DNA of 64,000 bases from Paraburkholderia haematera (GTDB taxonomy: Bacteria > Pseudomonadota > Gammaproteobacteria > Burkholderiales > Burkholderiaceae): the NCBI RefSeq assembly GCF_905220975.1, contig NZ_CAJNBK010000001.1, forward strand, positions 930,001 to 994,000, given 5' to 3'. Of the stretch, positions 17,160-27,518 are shown in pieces; positions within the stretch are counted from its first letter, which is position 1, and each line of letters opens with the position of its first letter. Both the position numbers and the translations under genes were made by a program. Under the pieces are notes generated by a model. That model searched no databases, was not told the DNA's origin, and was given only the letters and a program-made list of their open reading frames with translations.

Positions 17160-17588
17160 TCAGTGGGCGCGCGATAGGTACGCGTTGAAGCCGTGGTCGA
17201 GATACGCATTGAGCGGCAGGTCGTCGCTTAGCATGGCGGCATCGATATCGGCGAGTTCGGCCGTGCGTTGCTGGTCTTCCCAGTAGGCGATGCCCACGAG
17301 GCTGACGACCAGCGCGACGAGCGGCCAGGCGAGCGCAAAGCGGCGCAGCGGCGAACGGCGGCGCTGCGGCATCTCGACTTGCGGCATACCGGCCGGCATG
17401 CCGGCACCGGCAAAAGCGGGCACGAACACTGACGCGCTCACGGTTTCGGGCTTCTTGCGAGCAAGCGCGGCGCGGCGCGCCACGGCGAGCCGGTCGACGG
17501 TGGCGGGCGGTATGCTGGCGGCGTTTTCGTCGAGCGCGCGGCGCACCTGGCGGGCGAACTCGAGTTCTTTGGTTTCTAGGGAGCTCAT
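17160..17588 (-). CDS. DUF3619 family protein, possible anti-sigma-like partner
   Basis: 142-residue protein. A soluble N-terminal part (TKELEFARQVRRALDENAASIPPATVDRLAVARRAAL) is followed by a single transmembrane helix (LAWPLVALVVSLVGIAYW, residues about 86-105) and a short C-terminal tail. The start codon overlaps the stop of the sigma factor gene (ATGA), so the two are translationally coupled. Size, topology and coupling to an ECF sigma gene are those of a membrane-bound anti-sigma factor, but it has no zinc-binding HxxxCxxC motif and the family is uncharacterised. The anti-sigma role is inference. Confidence 0.78.
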   Translation of the reverse strand: MSSLETKELEFARQVRRALDENAASIPPATVDRLAVARRAALARKKPETVSASVFVPAFAGAGMPAGMPQVEMPQRRRSPLRRFALAWPLVALVVSLVGIAYWEDQQRTAELADIDAAMLSDDLPLNAYLDHGFNAYLSRAH

Positions 17589-18148
17589 AGCGTAATTCCT
17601 TTAGCCTTGAGCGCTTGCGCCAGCGTGTGGGTGGCCCGCGAGCAGTGCGTTTTCACACTGCCTTCGGAGCAGCCCATCGCGGCGGCAGTCTCGGCGACAT
17701 CCATATCTTCCCAATAACGCATGAGAAACGCCTCCCGTTGACGTGCAGGTAACTTTTGGATCTCGTCGTCGATTAACTGTAAGACTTGTTCGCGTTCGAG
17801 TTTCTGTTCGTTGCTCTCAGAGCCCGCTGAACCTTGTTGTGCCTCGAACGTTTCGAGGGGGTCGAATTCGTCGTCATCGGCGTTGCCGAGCGAAGAAAAC
17901 AGACTAACCCAAGTGTTGCGCACTTTGGCACGACGGAAATAGTCGTGCATCGCATTCTGGAGAATACGCTGAAATAGGAGCGGAAGTTCGGCGGGAGGAC
18001 GGTCGCCATATTTTTCGGCGAGCTTGATCATCGCGTCCTGCACGATATCGAGCGAGGCGTCGTCGTCCCGCACGGCGTAGACCGTCTGCTTGAATGCGCG
18101 CCTTTCGACGCCCGCCAGAAAATCGGCGAGTTCCTTGTCTGATGCCAT
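17585..18148 (-). CDS. ECF-type RNA polymerase sigma factor
   Basis: 187-residue sigma-70 family factor with region 2 (FKQTVYAVRDDDASLDIVQDAMIKLAEKY, then LFQRILQNAMHDYFRR) and region 4 (LQLIDDEIQKLPARQREAFLMRYWEDMDVAETAAAMGCSEGSVKTHCSRATHTLAQAL), separated by an acidic, Ser/Gln-rich linker of about 45 residues. The ATG at 18148 (MASDKELADFL) is chosen because the upstream part of the open frame is not sigma-like; no clear ribosome binding site is seen there. It heads an operon with DUF3619, DUF3106 and RDD genes. Its regulon is unknown. Confidence 0.88.
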   Translation of the reverse strand: MASDKELADFLAGVERRAFKQTVYAVRDDDASLDIVQDAMIKLAEKYGDRPPAELPLLFQRILQNAMHDYFRRAKVRNTWVSLFSSLGNADDDEFDPLETFEAQQGSAGSESNEQKLEREQVLQLIDDEIQKLPARQREAFLMRYWEDMDVAETAAAMGCSEGSVKTHCSRATHTLAQALKAKGITL

Positions 18149-18335
18149 CCGTTTGGGGGTCGGCGCAGCGTGCGTGCGCGTAGTCGGTCGAGAAATGTCG
18201 TAAAACTCGCGGATGCTAACAAACTTTCGCGTCGCTGGGGCGAAACCCGGCCTATCTTGCATCTATATAACAATGTTTCGGTCACTTTTGGGTGGCCGGC
18301 GAGATTCAGGGGCTGGGCGCCATGGCAATATTTGC

Positions 18336-18364
18336 TTGACCGCGCGGACATCTGCAGATATCTT
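18336..18364 (+). promoter_or_regulatory. Promoter of the ilvBHC operon
   Basis: TTGACC (18336-18341) and TATCTT (18359-18364) are separated by exactly 17 bases. Transcription would start near 18371 and leave a leader of about 140 bases before ilvB. Confidence 0.6.
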
Positions 18365-18370
18365 CGCTGG

Positions 18371-18512
18371 TTCGCAACATAAGTGACTTGTCTCAATTGA
18401 GGTGTGGCCCAAGAAGCTCACCTGTCAACTGGACGCGCCGCTTGAACCCGAGCCACAAGCCCGGCAGAGAGCACCCGATCAATTTTTTGCCGAAAATTCG
18501 AAAGGTGAATAA
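18371..18512 (+). other. Untranslated leader of ilvB
   Basis: This stretch contains short inverted repeats, including AGGTG/CACCT around 18400-18422, and a CTCAATTGAG palindrome near 18395. No leader peptide with runs of Ile, Val or Leu codons and no terminator-like hairpin was found. The remaining sequence between the sigma gene start (18148) and the promoter shows nothing else recognisable. AAAGGTGA at 18501 is the ilvB ribosome binding site. Confidence 0.35.
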
Positions 18513-20276
18513 ATGAATATGCCCAGCGCGGAATTCTCCACGTCGGATACGACCCCCCATCCCGAAGCTGACTCTATCGGCGCCACCGTGCTCATGAAGG
18601 CACTGGCCGACGAAGACGTCGAGTTTGTCTGGGGCTATCCCGGCGGCTCGGTACTCTACATTTACGACGAGCTGTACAAGCAGGACAAATTCCAGCACGT
18701 CCTCGTGCGCCACGAACAAGCCGCAGTCCACGCCGCCGACGCCTATGCGCGTTCCACCGGCAAAGTGGGTGTGTGCCTCGTGACCTCCGGCCCCGGCGTG
18801 ACCAATGCGGTGACCGGTATCGCCACGGCCTATATGGATTCGATCCCGATGGTGATCATCAGCGGCCAGGTGCCGACTGCTGCGATCGGTCAGGATGCGT
18901 TCCAGGAGTGCGATACGGTCGGCATCACGCGTCCCTGCGTGAAGCACAACTTCCTCGTGAAGGACGTGCGCGACCTCGCCGCTACCGTCAAGAAAGCTTT
19001 CTACATCGCCCGTACCGGCCGTCCCGGCCCGGTGCTGATCGACATTCCGAAAGACGTGTCGAAGACGCCGTGCCAGTACGAACCGCTCAAGACCGTTTCG
19101 CTGCGCTCGTACAACCCGGTCACGAAAGGTCACTCCGGCCAGATTCGCAAGGCCGTGGCCTTGTTGCTGTCGGCCAAGCGTCCGTACATCTACACCGGCG
19201 GCGGCATCATCCTCGCGGATGCATCGCGTGAGCTGAACCAGTTTGCCGATCTGCTTGGCTATCCCGTCACCAATACGTTGATGGGCCTGGGCGGCTACCG
19301 CGCGAGCGACAAGAAATTCCTCGGCATGCTCGGCATGCACGGCACGTACGAAGCCAACATGGCGATGCAGCACTGCGACGTGCTGATCGCGATCGGCGCG
19401 CGTTTCGACGACCGTGTGATCGGCGACCCGGCGCACTTCGCGTCGCGTCCGCGCAAGATCATCCATATCGACATCGATCCTTCCTCCATCTCCAAGCGCG
19501 TCAAGGTCGACATTCCAATTGTCGGCGACGTGAAGGAAGTGCTGAAGGAACTGATCGAGCAGCTGCAAACGGCCGAGCATGGTCCCGACACCGCAGCGCT
19601 CGCCGACTGGTGGAAGGACATCGAAGCCTGGCGCGCCAAAGACTGCCTGAAGTTCGACCGCCAGAGCGACATCATCAAGCCGCAATACGTGGTGGAAAAG
19701 GCGTGGGAACTGACCGACGGCAATGCCTTCGTGTGTTCCGACGTCGGCCAGCACCAGATGTGGGCGGCGCAGTTCTATCGCTTCAACAAGCCGCGCCGCT
19801 GGATCAATTCCGGTGGTCTCGGCACGATGGGCTTCGGCCTGCCGGCGGCGATGGGCGTGAAGATGGCGCACCCGGACGATGACGTGCTCTGTATCACGGG
19901 CGAAGGCTCGATCCAGATGTGTATCCAGGAACTCTCGACCTGCAAGCAGTACGAGACTCCGGTGAAGATCATTTCGCTGAACAACCGCTATCTGGGCATG
20001 GTGCGCCAGTGGCAGCAGATCGAATACAGCAAGCGCTATTCGCATTCGTACATGGATGCGCTGCCGGATTTCGTGAAGCTCGCCGAAGCGTACGGCCACG
20101 TCGGCATGCGTATCGAACGCACGGCCGATGTGGAACCGGCGCTGAAGGAAGCGCTGCGCCTGAAAGATCGCACGGTGTTTCTCGATTTCCAGACCGATCC
20201 GACCGAAAACGTCTGGCCGATGGTCCAGGCCGGCAAGGGCATCACAGAGATGCTCATGGGTTCGGAAGATCTATAA
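18513..20276 (+). CDS. ilvB: Acetolactate synthase large (catalytic) subunit
   Basis: Thiamine-diphosphate enzyme that condenses two pyruvates (or pyruvate and 2-oxobutyrate), the first common step of Val/Leu/Ile synthesis. 587 residues in three domains: the N-terminal PYR domain with the catalytic Glu in RHEQAAVHAADAYARSTG, the central domain (RFDDRVIGD, HIDIDPSSISK) and the C-terminal PP domain with GLGTMGFGLPAAMG and the ThDP/Mg motif GEGSIQMCIQELSTC ending NNRYLGMVRQWQ. The usual GDG of the motif reads GEG here. It has a good upstream AAAGGTGA. ilvH and ilvC follow on the same strand. The symbol ilvI is used for the same gene in some genomes. Confidence 0.96.
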   Translation: MNMPSAEFSTSDTTPHPEADSIGATVLMKALADEDVEFVWGYPGGSVLYIYDELYKQDKFQHVLVRHEQAAVHAADAYARSTGKVGVCLVTSGPGVTNAVTGIATAYMDSIPMVIISGQVPTAAIGQDAFQECDTVGITRPCVKHNFLVKDVRDLAATVKKAFYIARTGRPGPVLIDIPKDVSKTPCQYEPLKTVSLRSYNPVTKGHSGQIRKAVALLLSAKRPYIYTGGGIILADASRELNQFADLLGYPVTNTLMGLGGYRASDKKFLGMLGMHGTYEANMAMQHCDVLIAIGARFDDRVIGDPAHFASRPRKIIHIDIDPSSISKRVKVDIPIVGDVKEVLKELIEQLQTAEHGPDTAALADWWKDIEAWRAKDCLKFDRQSDIIKPQYVVEKAWELTDGNAFVCSDVGQHQMWAAQFYRFNKPRRWINSGGLGTMGFGLPAAMGVKMAHPDDDVLCITGEGSIQMCIQELSTCKQYETPVKIISLNNRYLGMVRQWQQIEYSKRYSHSYMDALPDFVKLAEAYGHVGMRIERTADVEPALKEALRLKDRTVFLDFQTDPTENVWPMVQAGKGITEMLMGSEDL

Positions 20277-20300
20277 CGACGGCGCGTTGAGTTAAACGCA

Positions 20301-20355
20301 GCGCCGGCTTCGTCATGCGCGCCTCCACAAAGGGCGAAGGCGGACGAAGCGGCGC
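20301..20355 (+). ncRNA. Structured leader of ilvH (candidate ilvH RNA motif)
   Basis: A long stem is formed by 20301-20314 and 20343-20355: 13 base pairs with a single bulged G. It encloses a 28-base apical part that can form a further CGCC/GGCG stem. It sits in the ilvB-ilvH gap, 45 bases before the ilvH start. A conserved cis-regulatory RNA called the ilvH motif has been reported upstream of ilvH in Betaproteobacteria, and position and lineage fit, but I cannot check it against the published consensus. Confidence 0.5.
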
Positions 20356-20400
20356 GGACCCGCTCGCATACATCGACAAAACATCTGGAAGAAGCGAAAC

Positions 20401-22042
<1,642 letters not shown>

Positions 22043-22100
22043 GAGGCCAGCCTTACCGCCTCTGACCGGCGCGGCGCATCGTCGCAGCAGCCGGTAATGC

Positions 22101-22139
22101 AAAAAGCCGTCCAAGGGTGCTGAACCCTGGGCGGCTTTT
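22101..22139 (+). terminator. Rho-independent terminator after ilvC
   Basis: The arms AAAAGCCGTCCAAGGGT and ACCCTGGGCGGCTTTT form a strong stem followed by a T run. It ends the ilvBHC transcript 59 bases after the ilvC stop. Confidence 0.88.
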
Positions 22140-22176
22140 GCTATCCTACGGTTTTACAAAAATACAGAAGCCATCC

Positions 22177-22815
22177 ATGAATTACCCTCATCCGATTATC
22201 GCGCGAGAAGGCTGGCCGTTCATCGCCATCGCGGCCGTCATTGCATTACTGGTTCATGCCTTCGCGGGATTCGGCTTTGCATGGCTGTTCTGGCTGATCC
22301 TGATCTTCGTCGTGCAGTTTTTCCGCGATCCGGCACGCCCGATTCCGACTCAGGCGAACGCCGTACTGTGTCCGGCCGACGGCCGTATCGTCGCGGTCGA
22401 GACAGCGCATGATCCGTATGCCAACCGTGAAGCGCTGAAGATCAGCGTGTTCATGAACGTTTTCAATGTCCACTCGCAACGCTCGCCGGTGGATGGCGCG
22501 ATCTCCAAGGTCGAATATTTCCCGGGTGCGTATCTGAACGCCGCTGTGGATAAGGCTTCGCTCGAAAACGAGCGCAACGCGGTGGTGATCGAGATGGCCG
22601 GCGGCCAGACGGTGACCTCGGTGCAGATCGCCGGTCTGATTGCACGGCGTATTCTTTGCTACGTACGGGCGGGCGAGCCGCTCACGCGTGGCCAGCGCTA
22701 CGGATTTATCCGGTTTGGCTCGCGTGTCGACGTGTATCTGCCGGTGGGCAGCCGTCCGCGTGTGTCGATCGGCGAGAAGGTTTCCGCGTCGTCCACGATC
22801 CTCGCTGAACTATAA
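22177..22815 (+). CDS. psd: Phosphatidylserine decarboxylase (short, archaeal-type family)
   Basis: Inner-membrane enzyme that converts phosphatidylserine to phosphatidylethanolamine. The 212-residue pro-enzyme has two N-terminal membrane helices ([37 protein letters not shown]), then [22 protein letters not shown] and [16 protein letters not shown]. The self-cleavage site that makes the pyruvoyl group is the Gly-Ser pair in [11 protein letters not shown] near residue 182. The ATG at 22177 is chosen; the longer frame would start inside the ilvC terminator. pssA follows 24 bases later, so the two consecutive steps of PE synthesis are in one operon. Confidence 0.94.
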   Translation: MNYPHPIIAREGWPFIAIAAVIALLVHAFAGFGFAWLFWLILIFVVQFFRDPARPIPTQANAVLCPADGRIVAVETAHDPYANREALKISVFMNVFNVHSQRSPVDGAISKVEYFPGAYLNAAVDKASLENERNAVVIEMAGGQTVTSVQIAGLIARRILCYVRAGEPLTRGQRYGFIRFGSRVDVYLPVGSRPRVSIGEKVSASSTILAEL

Positions 22816-22839
22816 AGCGGCACCAAGGAGGTTTTCCGA

Positions 22840-23709
22840 ATGGCCGCATTCAAACCGCGTCGACCCCGCAACAGCGGGCAGCTCCCGCGTCCGTTCCGCC
22901 GTAACAAGCCGATCGTGGCGGAGTCGGTGGCAGTCGACAGCCGGCGCGCGCAGCGTCAGCAGTTCCTGAGAAAACGCGGCATTTATCTGCTGCCGAACGC
23001 GTTCACCACCGCAGCGCTCTTCTGTGGCTTCTTCGCGGTGGTGCAGGCGATGAACGTGCGCTTCGAGGTCGCGGCGATCGCGATTTTCGTGGCGATGGTG
23101 CTGGACGGCATGGACGGCCGGGTCGCCCGTATGACGCATACGCAAAGCGCGTTCGGCGAACAGTTCGACAGCCTCTCGGACATGGTGTCGTTCGGTGTGG
23201 CGCCGGCGCTGGTGATGTACGAGTGGATTCTGAAGGATCTCGGCCGCTGGGGCTGGCTCGCGGCGTTCGTCTATTGTTCGGGGGCGGCGTTGCGTCTTGC
23301 CCGCTTCAACACGAACATCGGCGTGGTCGACAAGCGTTTCTTCCAGGGCATGCCGAGCCCGGCGGCCGCGGCGCTGATCGCCGGTTTCGTGTGGCTCGCC
23401 ACCGATAACCGCGTGCCGCTCAAGCTGGTGTGGCTGCCGTGGGTCGCCTTCGTGCTGACCATCTACGCTGGTGTGACGATGGTGTCGAACGCGCCGTTCT
23501 ACAGCGGCAAGGCGCTCGACGTGCGGCACCGCGTGCCGTTCGGCGTGATTCTGCTGGTGGTGGTGGCGTTCGTGCTGGTGTCGTCCGATCCGCCGCTGAT
23601 GCTGTTCGGCCTGTTCGTGCTGTACGGTCTGTCGGGCTATGTGTTCTGGGGCTATCAGGCCGTGCGGGGCAGGGCGAATCCAGCTCGGTCAGTGGAGCGG
23701 GACAGGTAA
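22840..23709 (+). CDS. pssA: CDP-diacylglycerol--serine O-phosphatidyltransferase
   Basis: Integral membrane enzyme that makes phosphatidylserine from CDP-diacylglycerol and serine, supplying the substrate for Psd. 289 residues with a basic N-terminal tail of about 45 residues and eight or so helices. The CDP-alcohol phosphotransferase motif DGxxAR(x8)GxxxDxxxD is complete in DGMDGRVARMTHTQSAFGEQ followed by FDSLSD. An AAGGAGGT ribosome binding site lies 8 bases before the ATG. It belongs to the type II (Bacillus-like) PssA family, not the phospholipase-D-like enzyme of E. coli. Confidence 0.95.
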   Translation: MAAFKPRRPRNSGQLPRPFRRNKPIVAESVAVDSRRAQRQQFLRKRGIYLLPNAFTTAALFCGFFAVVQAMNVRFEVAAIAIFVAMVLDGMDGRVARMTHTQSAFGEQFDSLSDMVSFGVAPALVMYEWILKDLGRWGWLAAFVYCSGAALRLARFNTNIGVVDKRFFQGMPSPAAAALIAGFVWLATDNRVPLKLVWLPWVAFVLTIYAGVTMVSNAPFYSGKALDVRHRVPFGVILLVVVAFVLVSSDPPLMLFGLFVLYGLSGYVFWGYQAVRGRANPARSVERDR

Positions 23710-23741
23710 AGCGCACTTTCGGTGGACGGACGTGGCGTGAG

Positions 23742-23773
23742 AAAACGGCAGCCTTCCCAGGCTGCCGTTTTTC
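23742..23773 (+). terminator. Rho-independent terminator after pssA
   Basis: AAAACGGCAGCC and GGCTGCCGTTTT form a perfect stem with a short loop and a trailing T run, 32 bases after the pssA stop. Confidence 0.9.
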
Positions 23774-23820
23774 GTTCTTAAGCCCGTCCCGTGGCGCGCG
23801 GCAGGCAGGTCTGACGCCAA

Positions 23821-23849
23821 TTGCACGATGGCGGGAATGCCGCTATAGT
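23821..23849 (+). promoter_or_regulatory. Promoter of leuA
   Basis: TTGCAC (23821-23826) and TATAGT (23844-23849) are spaced by 17 bases, a near-consensus sigma-70 promoter. The transcript would begin near 23856 and have a leader of about 210 bases. Confidence 0.7.
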
Positions 23850-23901
23850 CGTTCGATGAATGCGTTCACGCTCCCGATTGAGTAACACGAACCTCAACAA
23901 G

Positions 23902-23943
23902 GCGGTGCGCCGCTCGGCGCGCTAGTGCTGGCGCGTCTACCGC
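23902..23943 (+). other. Stem-loop in the leuA leader
   Basis: GCGGTGCGCC (23902-23911) can pair with GGCGC (23930-23934) and ACCGC (23939-23943), leaving a four-base bulge. It lies inside the long leuA leader. Function is unknown; no run of leucine codons that would support classical attenuation was found. The remaining leader up to the AGGAG site at 24056 shows nothing recognisable. Confidence 0.35.
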
Positions 23944-24068
23944 GCTGATCGCTGCCGTTTCCGCCCTCCGTCTGCCTCGTCTATGGTTTAGCGTCGCCAG
24001 CGGTGGCGCAAACACCCGAATTCCAATATCCGATCCCCGCAATTGAACGACTCCCCAGGAGACCCGAC

Positions 24069-25616
24069 ATGGCCGACAAACTGATCATATTCGACACCAC
24101 GTTGCGCGACGGCGAACAATCGCCCGGCGCGTCGATGACGAAAGAAGAAAAAATCCGTATCGCGAAGCAACTCGAACGGATGAAGGTGGACGTGATCGAA
24201 GCGGGCTTCGCGGCCAGCTCGAATGGCGACTTCGATTCGATCCACACGATCGCCGGCCTGATCAAGGACAGCACGATCTGCTCGCTGGCCCGTGCCAACG
24301 ACAAAGACATTCAACGCGCTGCTGACGCACTCAAGCCGGCCGATCATTTCCGCATCCACACGTTCATCGCAACGTCGCCGCTGCATATGGAAAAGAAGCT
24401 GCGCATGACACCGGATCAGGTGTTCGAACAGGCGAAGCTGGCGGTGCGTTTCGCCCGCAAATTCACGGACGACGTCGAGTTTTCGCCGGAAGACGGCAGC
24501 CGCTCGGACTTGGATTTCCTGTGCCGTGTGCTGGAAGCGGTGATCGCCGAAGGCGCAACGACCATCAACATCGCAGATACGGTCGGCTACGGCGTGCCGG
24601 AGTTGTACGGCCAGCTCGTCAAAACGCTGCGTGAGCGTATTCCGAACTCGCACAAGGCCGTGTTCTCGGTGCACTGCCATAACGACCTCGGCATGGCCGT
24701 GGCGAACTCGCTGGCCGGCGTGCAGATTGGCGGCGCGCGTCAGGTGGAGTGCACGATCAACGGTCTCGGTGAGCGCGCGGGTAATACGTCGCTCGAAGAA
24801 ATCGTGATGGCGGTGAAGACCCGCAAGGATTACTTCGGCCTCGATGTCGGGCTCGATACAACGCAGATCGTGCCGGCTTCGAAGCTGGTGTCGCAGATCA
24901 CCGGTTTTGTCGTGCAGCCGAACAAGGCGGTGGTCGGCGCGAACGCGTTCGCGCACGCGTCCGGTATTCACCAGGACGGCGTGCTGAAAGCGCGCGACAC
25001 GTACGAAATCATGCGCGCGGAAGATGTGGGCTGGAGCGCGAACAAGATCGTGCTTGGCAAGCTGTCGGGCCGTAATGCGTTCAAGCAGCGTTTGCAGGAG
25101 CTGGGTATCGCGCTCGATAGCGAAGGCGAGTTGAATACCGCGTTCGCGCGCTTCAAGGAACTGGCCGATCGCAAGTCGGAAATCTTCGACGAAGACATCA
25201 TCGCAATCGTTACTGAGGAATCGGCTGAGGCGCAGGAGAAGGAGCACTACAAGTTCCTGTCGCTGTCGCAGCATTCGGAAACCGGCGAGCAGCCGCACGC
25301 GAAGATCGTGTTCTCGGTCGAAGGCAAGGAAGTGACCGGGGAAGCACGCGGCAACGGTCCGGTGGACGCCACGCTCAATGCGATTGAAACGGAAGTGGGG
25401 AGCGGTTCGGAATTGCTGCTGTATTCGGTGAACGCCATCACAACCGGTACGCAGGCGCAAGGCGAAGTGACCGTGCGACTGTCGAGGAGTGGGCGCATCG
25501 TGAACGGCGTGGGCACCGATCCGGATATCGTCGCGGCTTCCGCGAAGGCCTATATTTCGGCGCTGAACAAGCTGCATTCGAACTTCGATAAGTTGAATCC
25601 GCAGCGCTCGGAGTGA
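24069..25616 (+). CDS. leuA: 2-isopropylmalate synthase
   Basis: First committed enzyme of leucine synthesis; condenses acetyl-CoA with 2-oxoisovalerate. 515 residues, the usual bacterial type I length. The DRE-TIM metal site is seen in [16 protein letters not shown], and [16 protein letters not shown] and [13 protein letters not shown] follow. The C-terminal LeuA dimer domain for leucine feedback begins near residue 390 ([22 protein letters not shown] type sequence). The ATG at 24069 is chosen with AGGAG 8 bases upstream. It has its own promoter and leader and lies downstream of ilvBHC, whose product pathway feeds it. Confidence 0.97.
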   Translation: MADKLIIFDTTLRDGEQSPGASMTKEEKIRIAKQLERMKVDVIEAGFAASSNGDFDSIHTIAGLIKDSTICSLARANDKDIQRAADALKPADHFRIHTFIATSPLHMEKKLRMTPDQVFEQAKLAVRFARKFTDDVEFSPEDGSRSDLDFLCRVLEAVIAEGATTINIADTVGYGVPELYGQLVKTLRERIPNSHKAVFSVHCHNDLGMAVANSLAGVQIGGARQVECTINGLGERAGNTSLEEIVMAVKTRKDYFGLDVGLDTTQIVPASKLVSQITGFVVQPNKAVVGANAFAHASGIHQDGVLKARDTYEIMRAEDVGWSANKIVLGKLSGRNAFKQRLQELGIALDSEGELNTAFARFKELADRKSEIFDEDIIAIVTEESAEAQEKEHYKFLSLSQHSETGEQPHAKIVFSVEGKEVTGEARGNGPVDATLNAIETEVGSGSELLLYSVNAITTGTQAQGEVTVRLSRSGRIVNGVGTDPDIVAASAKAYISALNKLHSNFDKLNPQRSE

Positions 25617-25658
25617 CGGAGGCAGGGCGCTGCTGGCGGGCCCGCTGACCGTATGTCT

Positions 25659-25700
25659 CGAAGCCCCGTGCCGTGAAGGGTACGGGGCTTCGTGTTTTTT
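25659..25700 (+). terminator. Rho-independent terminator after leuA
   Basis: CGAAGCCCCGT (25659-25669) and ACGGGGCTTCG (25682-25692) form an 11-bp stem followed by TGTTTTTT. The 158 bases from here to the end of the SulP gene contain no recognised feature. Confidence 0.9.
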
Positions 25701-25858
25701 GCGGCGCTTCCTTTTTGTTTGTAGCGCGGCACTGATAAGTGCCCCAGCATCGAGGCTTCGGGCTTCGCGGCCGCTAGCTTTTACGCGCCCTGTGCCTTTC
25801 ATGTGCACAGGTTCTCCGGCATTGGCCACACACAGCTTATGCGCGGCACTCGCCCTGG

Positions 25859-27439
25859 CTATTTCGTCGCCGCACGCCGCAACGACCACCCGCGCGCCGC
25901 ACGGGCCTGTGCCTGCACTTGATGCCGCACTTCAACCGCGATCTCACGGCGCGGCGCATTGGCGACAAACGCGTCCAGCAGTTCGCGCACATCGTGATCG
26001 ACAAAGTCGGCGCGGGTTGCGTCGACGATCAAGGTCGCGCCGTCGGGAATCTGCTGCAGATAGTGCTTGAGCGGCACCTTGCCGAGAAACGACACGTCCT
26101 TGCGAAAGGACAGCAGATAGTGATCGCCATGTTGCGCAAGCACGATCGGGCTGCGCAGGTTCGCATACAGTGCGAGCAACACGCTGCACAGAATGCCGAG
26201 CACGATGCCGACGAGCAGATCGGTGGCGAGCACGCCGGCCAGCGTGACGATGAACGGCGCAAACGGCGCGAAGCCTTGCCTGGCGAGCGCAACGAACAAC
26301 GAGGGCTTGGCGAGCTTCACGCCGGTGAAGATAAGAATGGCCGCGAGGCAGGCAAGCGGAATCAGGTTGATGACACGGGTGAGCGCGAACACGCTCATCA
26401 GCAGCAACACGCCATGAATGATCGCGGAGAGCCGGCTCTGCGCGCCCGCGTGGACATTGGCGGAACTGCGCACAATGACCGAGGTGATCGGCAGGCCACC
26501 GATCGCGCCGGCGATCAGATTGCCCACGCCCTGCGCCTTCAGTTCGCGATCCGGTGGCGCTGAGCGTCGCGCGGGGTCGATCTGTTCGACTGCTTCGAGG
26601 CTCAACAGCGTTTCGAGACTTGCGACAATCGCCAGTGTGATGGCTACGCGCCAGACATCGGGATTGACCAATTGCGCGAAATGCGGGCCGAAGTCGGCCC
26701 CTTCGAGGGCGAGTTGCAATGCGGCGAATGATTCGAGCGACGGCAGCGCGACGCGATGCTCGGCAGGCGGAGCGAACGACGGGGCGAGCAAGCTGAGCAG
26801 CAGCGTCGCGCCGATCCCCAGCAGAACCACGGCGAGCGGCGCGGGTACGAGGCGCACGAGCATAAAGCGGCGCAACGCACGCGTTTCCCAGCCCACCAGA
26901 ATCGCCAGCGAGAGCAGCGTAATCACGCAGGCCGCAAGCGATATCGAGCCGAACGGAGTGGTTACGCTGCCGGCCACCTGGGCGGCTGCTTGCGACCCGG
27001 CCGATGCCCGCGAGGCGACCAGCCCAAGTGCAAGCGGGAATTGTTTGACGATCAACAGCACGCCGATTGCCGCAAGCATGCCTTTGATCACTGGCGAAGG
27101 CACATAGGCCGCAAATCTGCCGGCCTTCAGCATGCCGAAGCCGAACTGAATCGCGCCGGACAGCAGCACGGCCAGCAGGAACGCGGAGAAACTGCCGAGT
27201 TGCGCGATCCCGTCGACGACGATAACGACGAGGCCCGCCGCCGGCCCGCTGACGCTCAGGCGCGAGCCGCTCAGCACAGCCACGACGAGACCGCCGACGA
27301 TGCCCGACACAAGCCCGGCAAACGGCTCGACGCCCGATGCGTTAGCGATGCCAAGACACAGCGGCAACGCCACCAGAAACACGACCGTGCCGGCAAACAG
27401 ATCGCGCTGAAACGTGGAAAGAAAAGCTCGAAGGTTCAT
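25859..27439 (-). CDS. SulP family anion transporter (probable bicarbonate or sulfate)
   Basis: 526-residue inner-membrane permease of the SLC26/SulP family. It has FAGTVVFLVALPLCLGIANASG at the first helices, GPAAGLVVIV with the substrate-site region, LKAQGVGNLIAGAIGGLPITSVIVRSSANVHAGAQSRLSAIIHG as the conserved central signature, and a C-terminal STAS-like domain (residues about 445-510). It lies just downstream of a beta-carbonic anhydrase gene on the same strand, 79 bases apart. SulP-carbonic anhydrase pairs and fusions are known, and they suggest bicarbonate transport coupled to CO2 hydration. The substrate is therefore inferred from context. Confidence 0.88.
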   Translation of the reverse strand: MNLRAFLSTFQRDLFAGTVVFLVALPLCLGIANASGVEPFAGLVSGIVGGLVVAVLSGSRLSVSGPAAGLVVIVVDGIAQLGSFSAFLLAVLLSGAIQFGFGMLKAGRFAAYVPSPVIKGMLAAIGVLLIVKQFPLALGLVASRASAGSQAAAQVAGSVTTPFGSISLAACVITLLSLAILVGWETRALRRFMLVRLVPAPLAVVLLGIGATLLLSLLAPSFAPPAEHRVALPSLESFAALQLALEGADFGPHFAQLVNPDVWRVAITLAIVASLETLLSLEAVEQIDPARRSAPPDRELKAQGVGNLIAGAIGGLPITSVIVRSSANVHAGAQSRLSAIIHGVLLLMSVFALTRVINLIPLACLAAILIFTGVKLAKPSLFVALARQGFAPFAPFIVTLAGVLATDLLVGIVLGILCSVLLALYANLRSPIVLAQHGDHYLLSFRKDVSFLGKVPLKHYLQQIPDGATLIVDATRADFVDHDVRELLDAFVANAPRREIAVEVRHQVQAQARAARGWSLRRAATK

Positions 27440-27518
27440 GGAGTCGAAGCAGTAGTGTTAGGAGTTGCGTGTGCGCAAGAAGACCGGACCGCGACCGGTT
27501 CCCGATAGAAGCTACGCC

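Noticed and set aside
18393..20099. 568-codon minus-strand frame opposite ilvB
   Set aside because: It mirrors the highly conserved ilvB gene and has Arg/His-rich composition without any recognisable domain.
23856..23885. Nine-codon frame MNAFTLPIE just at the predicted leuA transcript start
   Set aside because: It has only one Leu, has no room for a ribosome binding site and is followed by no attenuator, so it is not a believable leader peptide.
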